This document shows positions 1 through 6,647 of a stretch of DNA of 14,632 nt, in pieces. The notes beneath the pieces are model-generated. The model did no database searches. It saw only the letters and a list, made by a program, of their open reading frames with translations, and was not told the origin of the DNA. A program made the translations under genes and the position numbers. The DNA is from Methanobacteriaceae archaeon (lineage in GTDB: Archaea > Methanobacteriota > Methanobacteria > Methanobacteriales > Methanobacteriaceae), in the NCBI GenBank assembly GCA_017883605.1, contig JADGNH010000037.1, positions 1 through 14,632 on the forward strand. The letters are read 5' to 3'. Position 1 is the first letter of the stretch, and each line of letters opens with the position of its first letter.

Positions 1-14
1 ATAACGATCGTTAT
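1..14. promoter_or_regulatory. Palindromic operator-like site at left edge (variant)
   Basis: The first 14 bases form a perfect palindrome, ATAACGATCGTTAT. Its core AACGATCGTT differs by two central bases from the AACAATTGTT core found before metY, thiS and the cystathionine gene. It lies about 240 bp before the RAM-domain gene, so it may control that gene or something to the left of the window. It is called by similarity to the other sites only. Confidence 0.35.
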
Positions 15-32
15 AATTTATCTCGTAGACTC

Positions 33-57
33 CTGATGTTTTTGGTTAAAACATCAG
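33..57. other. Perfect 10-bp stem-loop
   Basis: CTGATGTTTT (33-42) pairs with AAAACATCAG (48-57) around a 5-nt loop. It is directly followed by the larger hairpin at 62-102 and precedes the RAM-domain gene. It could be part of a structured leader or the 3' end of an upstream transcript. No known RNA family is recognised. Confidence 0.5.
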
Positions 58-61
58 AATT

Positions 62-102
62 CCTAACCATAAGCAATCTCATGAGATATTGCTTCGGATA
101 GG
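62..102. other. Stem-loop 1 of a shared hairpin family
   Basis: CCTAACC (62-68) pairs with GGATAGG (96-102) with one mismatch, and AAGCAAT (71-77) pairs with ATTGCTT (88-94) inside it. The outer arms resemble those of the hairpins at 754-807 and 973-1023: 5' arm CYTAWCC, 3' arm GGWTAGGA. Function unknown. Confidence 0.5.
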
Positions 103-251
103 ATAAAAAACAGTGAAAAAGCTATTGGAGGTGTATAATAAGGAAATTTAAATTCAGAGAAGATAAAAACAATAGAGAAAGATAAAAAAAACAAATTTCG
201 AAGGGAAATATGAAAATGAATAATAAAAACAGCATATCAAGAGGTGAAAAG

Positions 252-482
252 ATGAGTAAAACGTTCATTCTGGTAGACGCTGAAATCAGCAAAATAAAAG
301 AAGTGTCCAAAGAACTTGAAAAAACAGATTTGGAAGTATATCCCTTATTCGGCGACCATGACTTCATAGTAATAACCGAATTTGGAGACTCGAAAACAAC
401 AGCTGACAATCTACTCGAAAAAATCCATCCCATCAACGGAGTGGTCAAAACAAAAACATTAGTTGGTTCAGAAATAGCATAA
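252..482 (+). CDS. Stand-alone Lrp/AsnC effector-binding (RAM) domain protein
   Basis: A 76-residue protein with the beta-alpha-beta-beta-alpha-beta pattern of the Lrp/AsnC ligand-binding (RAM) domain. It opens with a hydrophobic strand (KTFILVDAEI), has the central GDHDFIVI strand where the family has a G-x-(Y/H)-D motif, and ends with the GVVKTKTLVG strand. There is no helix-turn-helix, so it should not bind DNA by itself. RAM domains form dimers and octamers and often bind amino acids, so this may sense an amino acid or modulate a full-length Lrp protein; that role is inferred. The ATG at 252 is chosen over an in-frame ATG at 210 because GAGGTG at 241-246 sits correctly before it and family homology begins there. 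It is isolated from the next gene by about 600 bp. Confidence 0.75.
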   Translation: MSKTFILVDAEISKIKEVSKELEKTDLEVYPLFGDHDFIVITEFGDSKTTADNLLEKIHPINGVVKTKTLVGSEIA

Positions 483-753
483 AATCTGAAAACAGATGAG
501 ATTTGAAAACTTCTAAAATCTCCTAAAACCATTAGATGTACTCCTCCAGCTTAAAATATAAATAAACCTTCACTTGGAAGTGTTAAAATGTGTAGCTGTA
601 AGCTAAAATGTGTAATGTGAATAACACTCAAAGAAGGAAAAATAAATAAAAAAAAGATCAAAAAAGTCAAATTGACGTTTAAATAGCTCCTTAGAGGTGC
701 TAAAAATGTGTAGATAGCAAATAAAGTCATAAATTCGTTGGAAACATGTGTTA

Positions 754-807
754 CCTATCCAAGGCTTATGAAACCACCATATCACCACGGTTTAAGCCTT
801 GGTTAGG
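754..807. other. Stem-loop 2 of the hairpin family, 18 base pairs
   Basis: CCTATCCAAGGCTT (754-767) pairs with AAGCCTTGGTTAGG (794-807) with a single T-T mismatch. The stem continues as AAACC (771-775) with GGTTT (789-793) after a 3-nt bulge. This is the strongest local hairpin in the window. A GC-rich tail at 811-840 contains further short complementary segments such as TTCGC and GCGAA. A non-coding RNA is possible; the transcribed strand cannot be decided from sequence. Confidence 0.55.
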
Positions 808-843
808 AACCATGATCCGCTTCGCCTAAGATCGCCTTGCGAA

Positions 844-910
844 AAAGCTACTAATCAAAAATTAATTTATCCTCCAAATGATGTATTATCTCTTTTCAGT
901 TAGTAGCTTT
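844..910. repeat. 11-bp perfect inverted repeat with 45-nt interior
   Basis: AAAGCTACTAA at 844-854 is exactly complementary to TTAGTAGCTTT at 900-910. It lies between hairpins 2 and 3. It may close a larger RNA fold or mark the ends of a small decayed element. Confidence 0.5.
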
Positions 911-972
911 ATATTGAGTATAAAAACTCCTTATGAGGATCAAAATCTTCTAATTGCCATGAAAAAAATACT

Positions 973-1023
973 CTTAACCGAAGAGTTGTTTCTAATGGAT
1001 CAAAAAATTTATCTTCGGTTAGG
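973..1023. other. Stem-loop 3 of the hairpin family
   Basis: TAACCGAAGA (975-984) pairs perfectly with TCTTCGGTTA (1012-1021), extended by C973-G1023 and a T-G wobble, around a 27-nt loop. The 3' arm GGTTAGGAAC matches the 3' arm of stem-loop 2 exactly. It ends about 70 bp before the tusA start, so it overlaps the tusA promoter or leader. Confidence 0.5.
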
Positions 1024-1028
1024 AACAA

Positions 1029-1042
1029 ACAATAATTATTGT
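1029..1042. promoter_or_regulatory. Perfect 14-bp palindrome before tusA
   Basis: ACAATAATTATTGT is a perfect palindrome some 25 nt downstream of a TATA-like stretch (AAAAAATTTATC, about 1001-1012), where an archaeal transcription start would fall. It shares the ACAAT/ATTGT arms of the AACAATTGTT sites but with a wider centre, so it may be a related or separate operator. Inferred from symmetry and position. Confidence 0.35.
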
Positions 1043-1090
1043 AGAATAAAAAATTTATTGTTATTTAATTATAAACTTGAGGGTGATTCT

Positions 1091-1318
1091 ATGGTTGATG
1101 AAAATATAAAAGTTGATGTAAAGGGCGAAACATGCCCAGTTCCTTTGGTTGAGGCCCGGAAAGCCTTAAAAAAAGCATCGCCAGGAGATATTGTAGAGAT
1201 TATCGGGACTCACCCTGCTTCCAAGAAAGAAATCCCAATGGCTGTTGAAGCTTTAGGTTTAGAAATAGTTGACATTCAAGAGAAAGAAGGAGTATGGAAA
1301 ATTAAAATTCGCAGGTAG
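1091..1318 (+). CDS. tusA: TusA/SirA-family sulfur-carrier protein
   Basis: A 75-residue TusA-family (SirA/YedF/TusA fold) protein. The hallmark CPxP motif is present as CPVP at residues 15-18; Cys15 is the residue that carries persulfide sulfur in this family. The flanking sequence (VDVKGETCPVPLVEARKAL) and the closing hydrophobic strand also fit. TusA proteins take sulfur from a cysteine desulfurase or from DsrE-type proteins and pass it to tRNA thiolation, molybdopterin synthesis or other acceptors in the cytoplasm. The ATG at 1091 is preferred to the far upstream ATG at 878 because GAGGGTGAT lies just before it and the protein then has normal family length. It is followed 8 bp later by a DsrE-like gene, so the two are surely co-transcribed. 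The final acceptor here is unknown. Confidence 0.92.
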   Translation: MVDENIKVDVKGETCPVPLVEARKALKKASPGDIVEIIGTHPASKKEIPMAVEALGLEIVDIQEKEGVWKIKIRR

Positions 1319-1326
1319 GTGATAAT

Positions 1327-1746
1327 ATGGTAGATAAAGCTACTATAGTCGTTCATAGTGGAGATATGGATAAAATATTCAGTGCACTTATCATATGCAA
1401 CGGTGCACTTTCCATGGGGATGGAAGCATCATTATACTTTACTTTCTGGGGCCTGGAACGTCTTAAAAAAGATGGTCTGGAAAAAGGTCCTTTATCCAAA
1501 ATGAATATGGGAGGTCTGGGCAAACGAATGATCAACAGTCGCATGAAACAGTCCAATGTAGCCTCTCTAGAAAGGCTTATACAGGACTATAAGGAACTGG
1601 GTGGTAAGATCATAGCCTGTGAAATGACCATGGAAATCATGGGCGTAAAAAAAGAAGATCTTCGCCAGGAACTCATAGACGAGTACGGTGCAGTGGGTAC
1701 TTACATCAGAGAAGCTCGTGACTCCAAGATAACTCTATTTATATAA
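1327..1746 (+). CDS. DsrE/DsrF-like (DsrE2-type) sulfurtransferase family protein
   Basis: A 139-residue protein of the DsrE/DsrF/DsrH-like superfamily, closest by eye to the peroxiredoxin-like DsrE2/DsrE3 group often found beside tusA. The sequence around Cys98 (KIIACEMTMEIMGV, residues 94-107) matches the conserved Cys-containing strand and loop of that group; a second cysteine is Cys24. Such proteins exchange persulfide sulfur with TusA; some versions are membrane-linked, but no membrane helix is seen here. The start at 1327 follows an AGGTGAT site overlapping the end of tusA, so translation is probably coupled. The 3' end is unusual: the last codons (DSKITLFI) seed a six-fold 19-bp tandem repeat that begins at the stop codon. 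Confidence 0.85.
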   Translation: MVDKATIVVHSGDMDKIFSALIICNGALSMGMEASLYFTFWGLERLKKDGLEKGPLSKMNMGGLGKRMINSRMKQSNVASLERLIQDYKELGGKIIACEMTMEIMGVKKEDLRQELIDEYGAVGTYIREARDSKITLFI

Positions 1747-1858
1747 TCCAAGATACTCTATTTAATATAAGATACTCTATAATAATCCAAAATACTCTAT
1801 TTAATATAAGATACTCTATTTAATATAAGATACTCTATTTAATCTAAGATACTCTATA
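1744..1858. repeat. Six tandem copies of a 19-bp unit
   Basis: Units start at 1744, 1763, 1783, 1802, 1821 and 1840, with consensus TAATATAAGATACTCTATT (variants TAATCC and TAATCT; one extra A at 1782). The array fills nearly the whole gap between the dsrE stop codon and the pseudo-desulfurase start. The dsrE 3' end at 1722-1743 is a recognisable seventh, diverged copy, so the array probably grew from the gene's own terminal codons. There is no spacer diversity, so this is not CRISPR. Confidence 0.92.
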
Positions 1859-1870
1859 AGGGATAAAACA

Positions 1871-3031
1871 ATGTTTGAAGAATACACCTACCTGGATAAT
1901 GCTTCAATCACTCGTTTGGATGAAAGAGTGTTTGAGGAGATGAAGCCTTACTTTTTTGATATTTACGCCATTCCCACCTCAGAATCAGGATATTCCATGG
2001 GGATTGAAGCACGCGAAGTCCTGGAAAAAAGCAGAGAACTCATAACTCAGGAATTGAAGGCTTCCCCATCAGAATTAATTTTTACCTCGGGATATACGGA
2101 ATCCAGCAATATAGCCCTCAAGGGTGTTGGTCTGGCCCTCGAGGAGAAGAAAGGTAATCATATTATTGTATCCAAAATCGAAGACTTCTCAGTTTTAAAC
2201 ACTGCCAAAGCCTTGGAAAAGCAGGGCTTCCGTGTCACTTATCTTGATGTTGACCAGAACGGCCTCGTTGATCCTGCGCTGCTTGCAGATTCCATTACCC
2301 CTGAAACCATTTTAGTCTCGATACAGCATGCCAATCAGGAAATAGGAACTGTTCAAGATATAGCATCCATTGGTAAGGTATGTCAGGATGAAGGAGTGCT
2401 TTTCCACACTGATGCCACCCATACCTTCACCAAAATACCCCTTGATGTGGAAAAAATACCCGTGGACCTGATTTCTATTTCTGCCAATACCATACATGGA
2501 CCAAGCGGCATTGGTGGCCTTTACATTAAAAAGGGGACACCCATTAGGAAGTGGATGGACGGAGGATTTCATGAATCCAACCGCCGCGCAGGAGTCGAGA
2601 ACATTCCTGGTGCAGTTGGCTTTGCCAAAGCAGTTGAACTGGTAACTACCAAAGAAAATCAGGAACTCGAAAAAATGCGAGATCATCTTATTGAAAGAAT
2701 TCTTTCTGAGATACCTAAAACAATTCTAAATGGTCATCGAAGTAAAAGAACTCCTCAAAACGTCAACGTCACCTTTGAATTTGTGGAGGGAGAATCCATC
2801 ACCCTACATCTGGATATGCGGGGTTTTGCTGTGAGCACCGGATCAGCCTGTTTCAGCCGTTCCCTGGATCCCAGTCACGTTATTCTGGGGATTGGAGGAA
2901 ACCCTGAAAGAGCTCATGGAAGTGTACGTTTCACCCTGGGACGTTTTAACACCATGCATGAAGTGGATGCTGCTGTAGATGCAGTTGCCCTGGTGGTAGA
3001 GAAGTTAAGGAAAATCAGTCCCTTAAAATAG
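1871..3031 (+). CDS. Cysteine-desulfurase-like protein lacking the PLP lysine (probable pseudoenzyme)
   Basis: A 386-residue fold-type I protein aligning along its full length with NifS/IscS, including the genuine NifS at 6648-7811. Kept: Cys327 in STGSACFS (the persulfide-carrying loop Cys; IscS Cys328), Asn155 in HANQEIGT, Asp181 in HTDA, the threonine of FTSGYTES, and the C-terminal RFTLGRF arginine. Lost: the Schiff-base lysine, where SAHKLYGPKG is replaced by SANTIHGPSG with Thr207 at the lysine position; the PLP-stacking His, now Asp105 in IEDFSV; and the usual Gln of DAVQS, now His184. The frame is intact from start to stop and the changes cluster at the cofactor site, so it is not an obvious pseudogene. 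Normal PLP-dependent desulfuration should be impossible; a sulfur-relay, scaffold or regulatory role around Cys327 is inferred. It follows tusA-dsrE across the 19-bp repeat array. Start ATG 1871 follows AAGGGAT. Confidence 0.88.
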   Translation: MFEEYTYLDNASITRLDERVFEEMKPYFFDIYAIPTSESGYSMGIEAREVLEKSRELITQELKASPSELIFTSGYTESSNIALKGVGLALEEKKGNHIIVSKIEDFSVLNTAKALEKQGFRVTYLDVDQNGLVDPALLADSITPETILVSIQHANQEIGTVQDIASIGKVCQDEGVLFHTDATHTFTKIPLDVEKIPVDLISISANTIHGPSGIGGLYIKKGTPIRKWMDGGFHESNRRAGVENIPGAVGFAKAVELVTTKENQELEKMRDHLIERILSEIPKTILNGHRSKRTPQNVNVTFEFVEGESITLHLDMRGFAVSTGSACFSRSLDPSHVILGIGGNPERAHGSVRFTLGRFNTMHEVDAAVDAVALVVEKLRKISPLK

Positions 3032-3042
3032 CGGGGGCTATT
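3027..3042 (+). terminator. Small hairpin across the pseudo-desulfurase stop codon
   Basis: AATAGC pairs with GCTATT around a GGGG loop, and the stop codon TAG lies inside the 5' arm. There is no clear T-tract after it, so it may stabilise the mRNA end rather than terminate transcription. Confidence 0.35.
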
Positions 3043-3163
3043 CTATTCCATAGTGAAACAAGTTTTGCCAATTATGTAGATATTAGTATTGTAACTGTAA
3101 CCAATGAATCCTATTCTAATTACTATTGCTTTTATATATGATTTAAAAAAAAATTCAGGTAGA

Positions 3164-3199
3164 AATAAATCCTGGTAGCAGTCACTTCCGGGATTTATT
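3164..3199. other. 12-bp stem-loop in the spacer before metY
   Basis: AATAAATCCTGG (3164-3175) pairs with CCGGGATTTATT (3188-3199), including one T-G wobble, around a 12-nt loop. It lies upstream of the metY promoter, so it belongs to the 3' side of the tusA operon transcript or to a small RNA. No T-tract follows. Confidence 0.5.
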
Positions 3200-3243
3200 G
3201 GATATGTTGAAATTACACCAAAAACACTTATTTTGTGGCAAAG

Positions 3244-3279
3244 TTTAAATACTAAATAAATATAACAATTGTTATATTT
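3244..3279 (+). promoter_or_regulatory. metY promoter with a 22-bp palindromic operator
   Basis: A TATA-like box TTTAAATA (3244-3251) is followed by a perfect 22-bp palindrome at 3258-3279 with core AACAATTGTT (3264-3273) and ATAT arms. The palindrome centre is about 21 nt past the TATA centre, where archaeal transcription should begin, so a bound protein would most simply repress. The same core occurs before nifS, thi4, thiS and the cystathionine gene. Confidence 0.6.
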
Positions 3280-3352
3280 TCTGGGGATAACCTATTTTCG
3301 TATGATCTCTTAATCATGCGGATTTAAATAGAAATCTTCTAAGAAATTAGAA

Positions 3353-3445
3353 AAATTCCATAATAGCCATAGCAATACAATTTCTCCTACCGTGATTATA
3401 GGAATTTAAATTTTTTAAGAAAATATTGGTAATGCCATTATGGAA
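3353..3445 (+). promoter_or_regulatory. metY leader with two mutually exclusive pairings
   Basis: The predicted metY leader is about 200 nt long. TTCCATAATAGC (3356-3367) pairs with GCCATTATGGAA (3434-3445) with one mismatch. Alternatively AAATTCC (3353-3359) pairs with GGAATTT (3401-3407), which is followed by TAAATTTTTT, a plausible archaeal terminator. Both structures use bases 3356-3359, so only one can form at a time. This resembles an attenuator or riboswitch switch; no known riboswitch consensus is recognised. Confidence 0.35.
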
Positions 3446-3479
3446 GGGAATCTTTAAAGCTAAAACGGAGGGAAAAATA

Positions 3480-4802
<1,323 letters not shown>

Positions 4803-4871
4803 TTTCAGATGAAACTGAAAAATCAACCCAGGATACGGTCAAAGGTTTTATAGGCGTTTAAAATGCTAAGA

Positions 4872-4936
4872 GATGATAGATTTTTATTTATAAAAGATAA
4901 TAGAGTTTTATTTATAAAAGATAATAGAGTTTTATT
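4872..4936. repeat. 2.7 copies of a 24-bp tandem repeat before metX
   Basis: Units begin at 4872, 4896 and 4920, e.g. GATAATAGAGTTTTATTTAT followed by AAAA; the last copy is cut at 17 bp. The array lies in the 160-bp gap between metY and metX and is AT-rich. No coding or operator role is evident. Confidence 0.85.
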
Positions 4937-4962
4937 GGAAGACAGAAAATTTGGGATAGAAC

Positions 4963-6432
4963 ATGAAAATAGAGTCTGTAGGAACAGTAGAAACAGAGTA
5001 CTACACTCCATCTGATGATCTTATTTTAGAAGGAGGAGAAAGACTGGAAAACATTACCATAGCTTATGAAACCTATGGTAAATTAAATAATGAAAAAAGT
5101 AATGCTATAATGGTCTGCCACGCTCTTTCAGGAGATGCGCATGTGGCAGGATGGCACGAGGGAGATCTTAAGCCAGGTTGGTGGGATATCATCATCGGTC
5201 CGGGGAAATGTTTGGACACTGAGAAATATTTCATTATATGTTCCAACATCATCGGCGGCTGTAAAGGATCAACCGGCCCCTCTTCCATCAACCCTCAAAC
5301 TGGGAAATCTTACGGTCTGGATTTCCCCATCATCACCATCAAGGACATGGTGAACGCCCAGAAAAAACTCATCGACCATCTGGGTGTTAAACAGTTATTT
5401 GCAGTTATAGGAGGATCCATGGGCGGTATGCAGGTCCTCCAGTGGTGTGTATCCTACCCAGAAATGGTGAGAATGGCCATACCCATCGCCACCTCCGCCT
5501 ACTCCTCACCCCAACAGATAGCCTTCAATGAAGTGGGTAGAAGAGCCATCATCTCTGATCCAAAATGGAACCAGGGTAACTACTATTTTAGAGAATTTCC
5601 TGATGAAGGACTGTCATTAGCCCGGATGATAGGCCATATCACCTACCTCAGCAACGAATCAATGTACCAGAAATTTGGAAGACGACTGCAGGATAAAGAT
5701 GAATACAGCTTCGATTTTTCCACAGACTTCCAGGTGGAAAGTTACCTGCACTATCAGGGTAACACCTTCACCAAAAGATTTGATGCAAACTCTTACCTCT
5801 ACATAACCAAAGCTATTGACTACTTCGATCTGGCGGGTGACGGCTCCCTGGCAGAGGCTTTTAAGGAAGTGAAAGCTAAATTCTTAGTTATTTCAGTGGA
5901 TTCAGACTGGCTATATCCTCCCTCACAATCAAAAGAAATTGTAATGGCTTTAAGCACTAATGACATAGATGTGGGCTACTGTGAGATAAAATCAAGCTAT
6001 GGACATGATGCATTCCTCCTGGAGGGAGGTCAGCTTAACTATATCATTGGAAACTTCCTCTCCGACACCCTGGTCCGGGATGTGATGAGCCACGATGTAA
6101 CCCGGATAACTGAAAATTCCCGAATCGAAGATGCGGCGGAGATGATGATAGCCGAGAAGATCACCCACATTCCAGTGGTGACCCCGGATGATAAAATTTC
6201 CGGTATCGTGACTGCCTGGGACATCTCAAAGGCAGTGGCCCTAAAATACGATAAATTAGAGGAAATAATGACAAAAGATGTTATAATGGCCTGGCCAGAT
6301 GATTCCATTGAATTAGCTGCCCAGAAAATGAGGAAATATAGTATTTCATCACTTCCCGTGGTTGACGACACCGGCAGAGTTATTGGAATAATAACCACCG
6401 ACCATATAAGTACTCTAATGGCTGGAAATTAA
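4963..6432 (+). CDS. metX: Homoserine O-acetyltransferase with C-terminal tandem CBS domains
   Basis: A 489-residue protein. Residues 1 to about 365 are an alpha/beta-hydrolase-fold MetX, which transfers acetyl from acetyl-CoA to homoserine. Ser152 in the nucleophile elbow GGSMGG, Asp315 in DSDWLYPP and His348 in GHDAFLLE form the expected triad, and the family signature SNIIGGCKGSTGP is present. Residues about 370-427 and 433-487 are two CBS motifs (DVMSHDV...HIPVV and EIMTKDV...SLPVV), a pair that usually binds adenine nucleotides or S-adenosyl ligands and would allow feedback control; the ligand is inferred, not seen. MetX-CBS fusions are known in methanogens. It follows metY and supplies O-acetyl-homoserine. 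The Shine-Dalgarno (GGGAT) is modest. The final codons are duplicated immediately after the stop. Confidence 0.93.
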   Translation: MKIESVGTVETEYYTPSDDLILEGGERLENITIAYETYGKLNNEKSNAIMVCHALSGDAHVAGWHEGDLKPGWWDIIIGPGKCLDTEKYFIICSNIIGGCKGSTGPSSINPQTGKSYGLDFPIITIKDMVNAQKKLIDHLGVKQLFAVIGGSMGGMQVLQWCVSYPEMVRMAIPIATSAYSSPQQIAFNEVGRRAIISDPKWNQGNYYFREFPDEGLSLARMIGHITYLSNESMYQKFGRRLQDKDEYSFDFSTDFQVESYLHYQGNTFTKRFDANSYLYITKAIDYFDLAGDGSLAEAFKEVKAKFLVISVDSDWLYPPSQSKEIVMALSTNDIDVGYCEIKSSYGHDAFLLEGGQLNYIIGNFLSDTLVRDVMSHDVTRITENSRIEDAAEMMIAEKITHIPVVTPDDKISGIVTAWDISKAVALKYDKLEEIMTKDVIMAWPDDSIELAAQKMRKYSISSLPVVDDTGRVIGIITTDHISTLMAGN

Positions 6433-6477
6433 ATCTCATGGTTTGAAATTAAATCTCGAGACTTGAATTTTTAAGAA
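6418..6477. repeat. 20-bp tandem repeat spanning the metX stop codon
   Basis: Bases 6418-6437, which include the last metX codons (MAGN and stop), are repeated at 6438-6457 with two mismatches (ATGGCTGGAAATTAAATCTC versus ATGGTTTGAAATTAAATCTC). A third, weak copy follows at 6458-6477. It is one of several 3'-end duplications in this window. Confidence 0.8.
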
Positions 6478-6563
6478 ATGAAAGTAAAATGATGGTAAAG
6501 TAAAATGTGGTAAATTATTTTCAAAAAATTTTTTCAAAAATTTAAATAAATAAATCTTAAAAA

Positions 6564-6601
6564 TTTAATATAAAATTTAAAACTGAACATAACAATGGTT
6601 A
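6564..6601 (+). promoter_or_regulatory. nifS promoter with degenerate operator
   Basis: A TATA-like TTTAATATA at 6564-6572 is followed by TAACAATGGTTA (6590-6601). The core AACAATGGTT differs at one base from the AACAATTGTT sites and lies about 27 nt after the TATA box. It is a weaker member of the proposed regulon motif, called by position and similarity. Confidence 0.45.
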
Positions 6602-6647
6602 AGATTATCATTAAAGTTGAACAAAAAAGAACTCGAGGTATAAAAAA

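Larger units (their letters stand above)
483..1090. other. Long spacer rich in hairpins and imperfect repeats; no credible gene
   Basis: These 608 bp between the RAM gene and tusA hold no convincing ORF. Contents: a stem GAGATTT/AAATCTC (498-504 with 516-522) just after the RAM gene; an imperfectly repeated block around 571-605 and 688-722, each with TAAAATGTGTAG-like sequence; a long hairpin at 754-807 followed by a GC-rich patch (811-840); an 11-bp inverted repeat (844-854 with 900-910); and a third hairpin at 973-1023. It may encode one or more structured RNAs or be a decayed element. Confidence 0.5.

Noticed and set aside
127..150. Shine-Dalgarno-like GGAGGTG at 127-133 as the start of a small gene
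   Set aside because: No ATG, GTG or TTG at usable distance opens a frame longer than a few codons.
122..532. 136-residue hydrophobic minus-strand frame opposite the RAM gene
   Set aside because: It is the antisense shadow of a well-supported gene, has low-complexity Phe/Leu/Ser content and no ribosome site.
603..788. 61-residue minus-strand frame in the 483-1090 spacer
   Set aside because: Biased composition, overlap with the strong hairpin at 754-807, no family resemblance and no Shine-Dalgarno.
878..1090. 71-residue N-terminal extension of TusA
   Set aside because: It runs through the third hairpin and the palindrome, has no family similarity, and the ATG at 1091 has a proper ribosome site and gives the normal TusA length.
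1744..1858. CRISPR array
   Set aside because: The 19-bp units abut without spacers and arise from the dsrE 3' end.
1871..3031. Simple pseudogene of nifS
   Set aside because: The frame is full length with no stop or frameshift, has a ribosome site, and keeps Cys327 and other core residues; the changes cluster at the PLP site.
3258..3279. SurR-type sulfur-response site
   Set aside because: The Thermococcales SurR motif (GTT-n3-AAC) has a different order; here AAC precedes GTT, and the regulator is unknown.
3426..3479. Longer MetY starting at TTG 3426
   Set aside because: The extension is part of the structured leader and lacks a ribosome site; ATG 3480 has GGAGGG 7 nt upstream.
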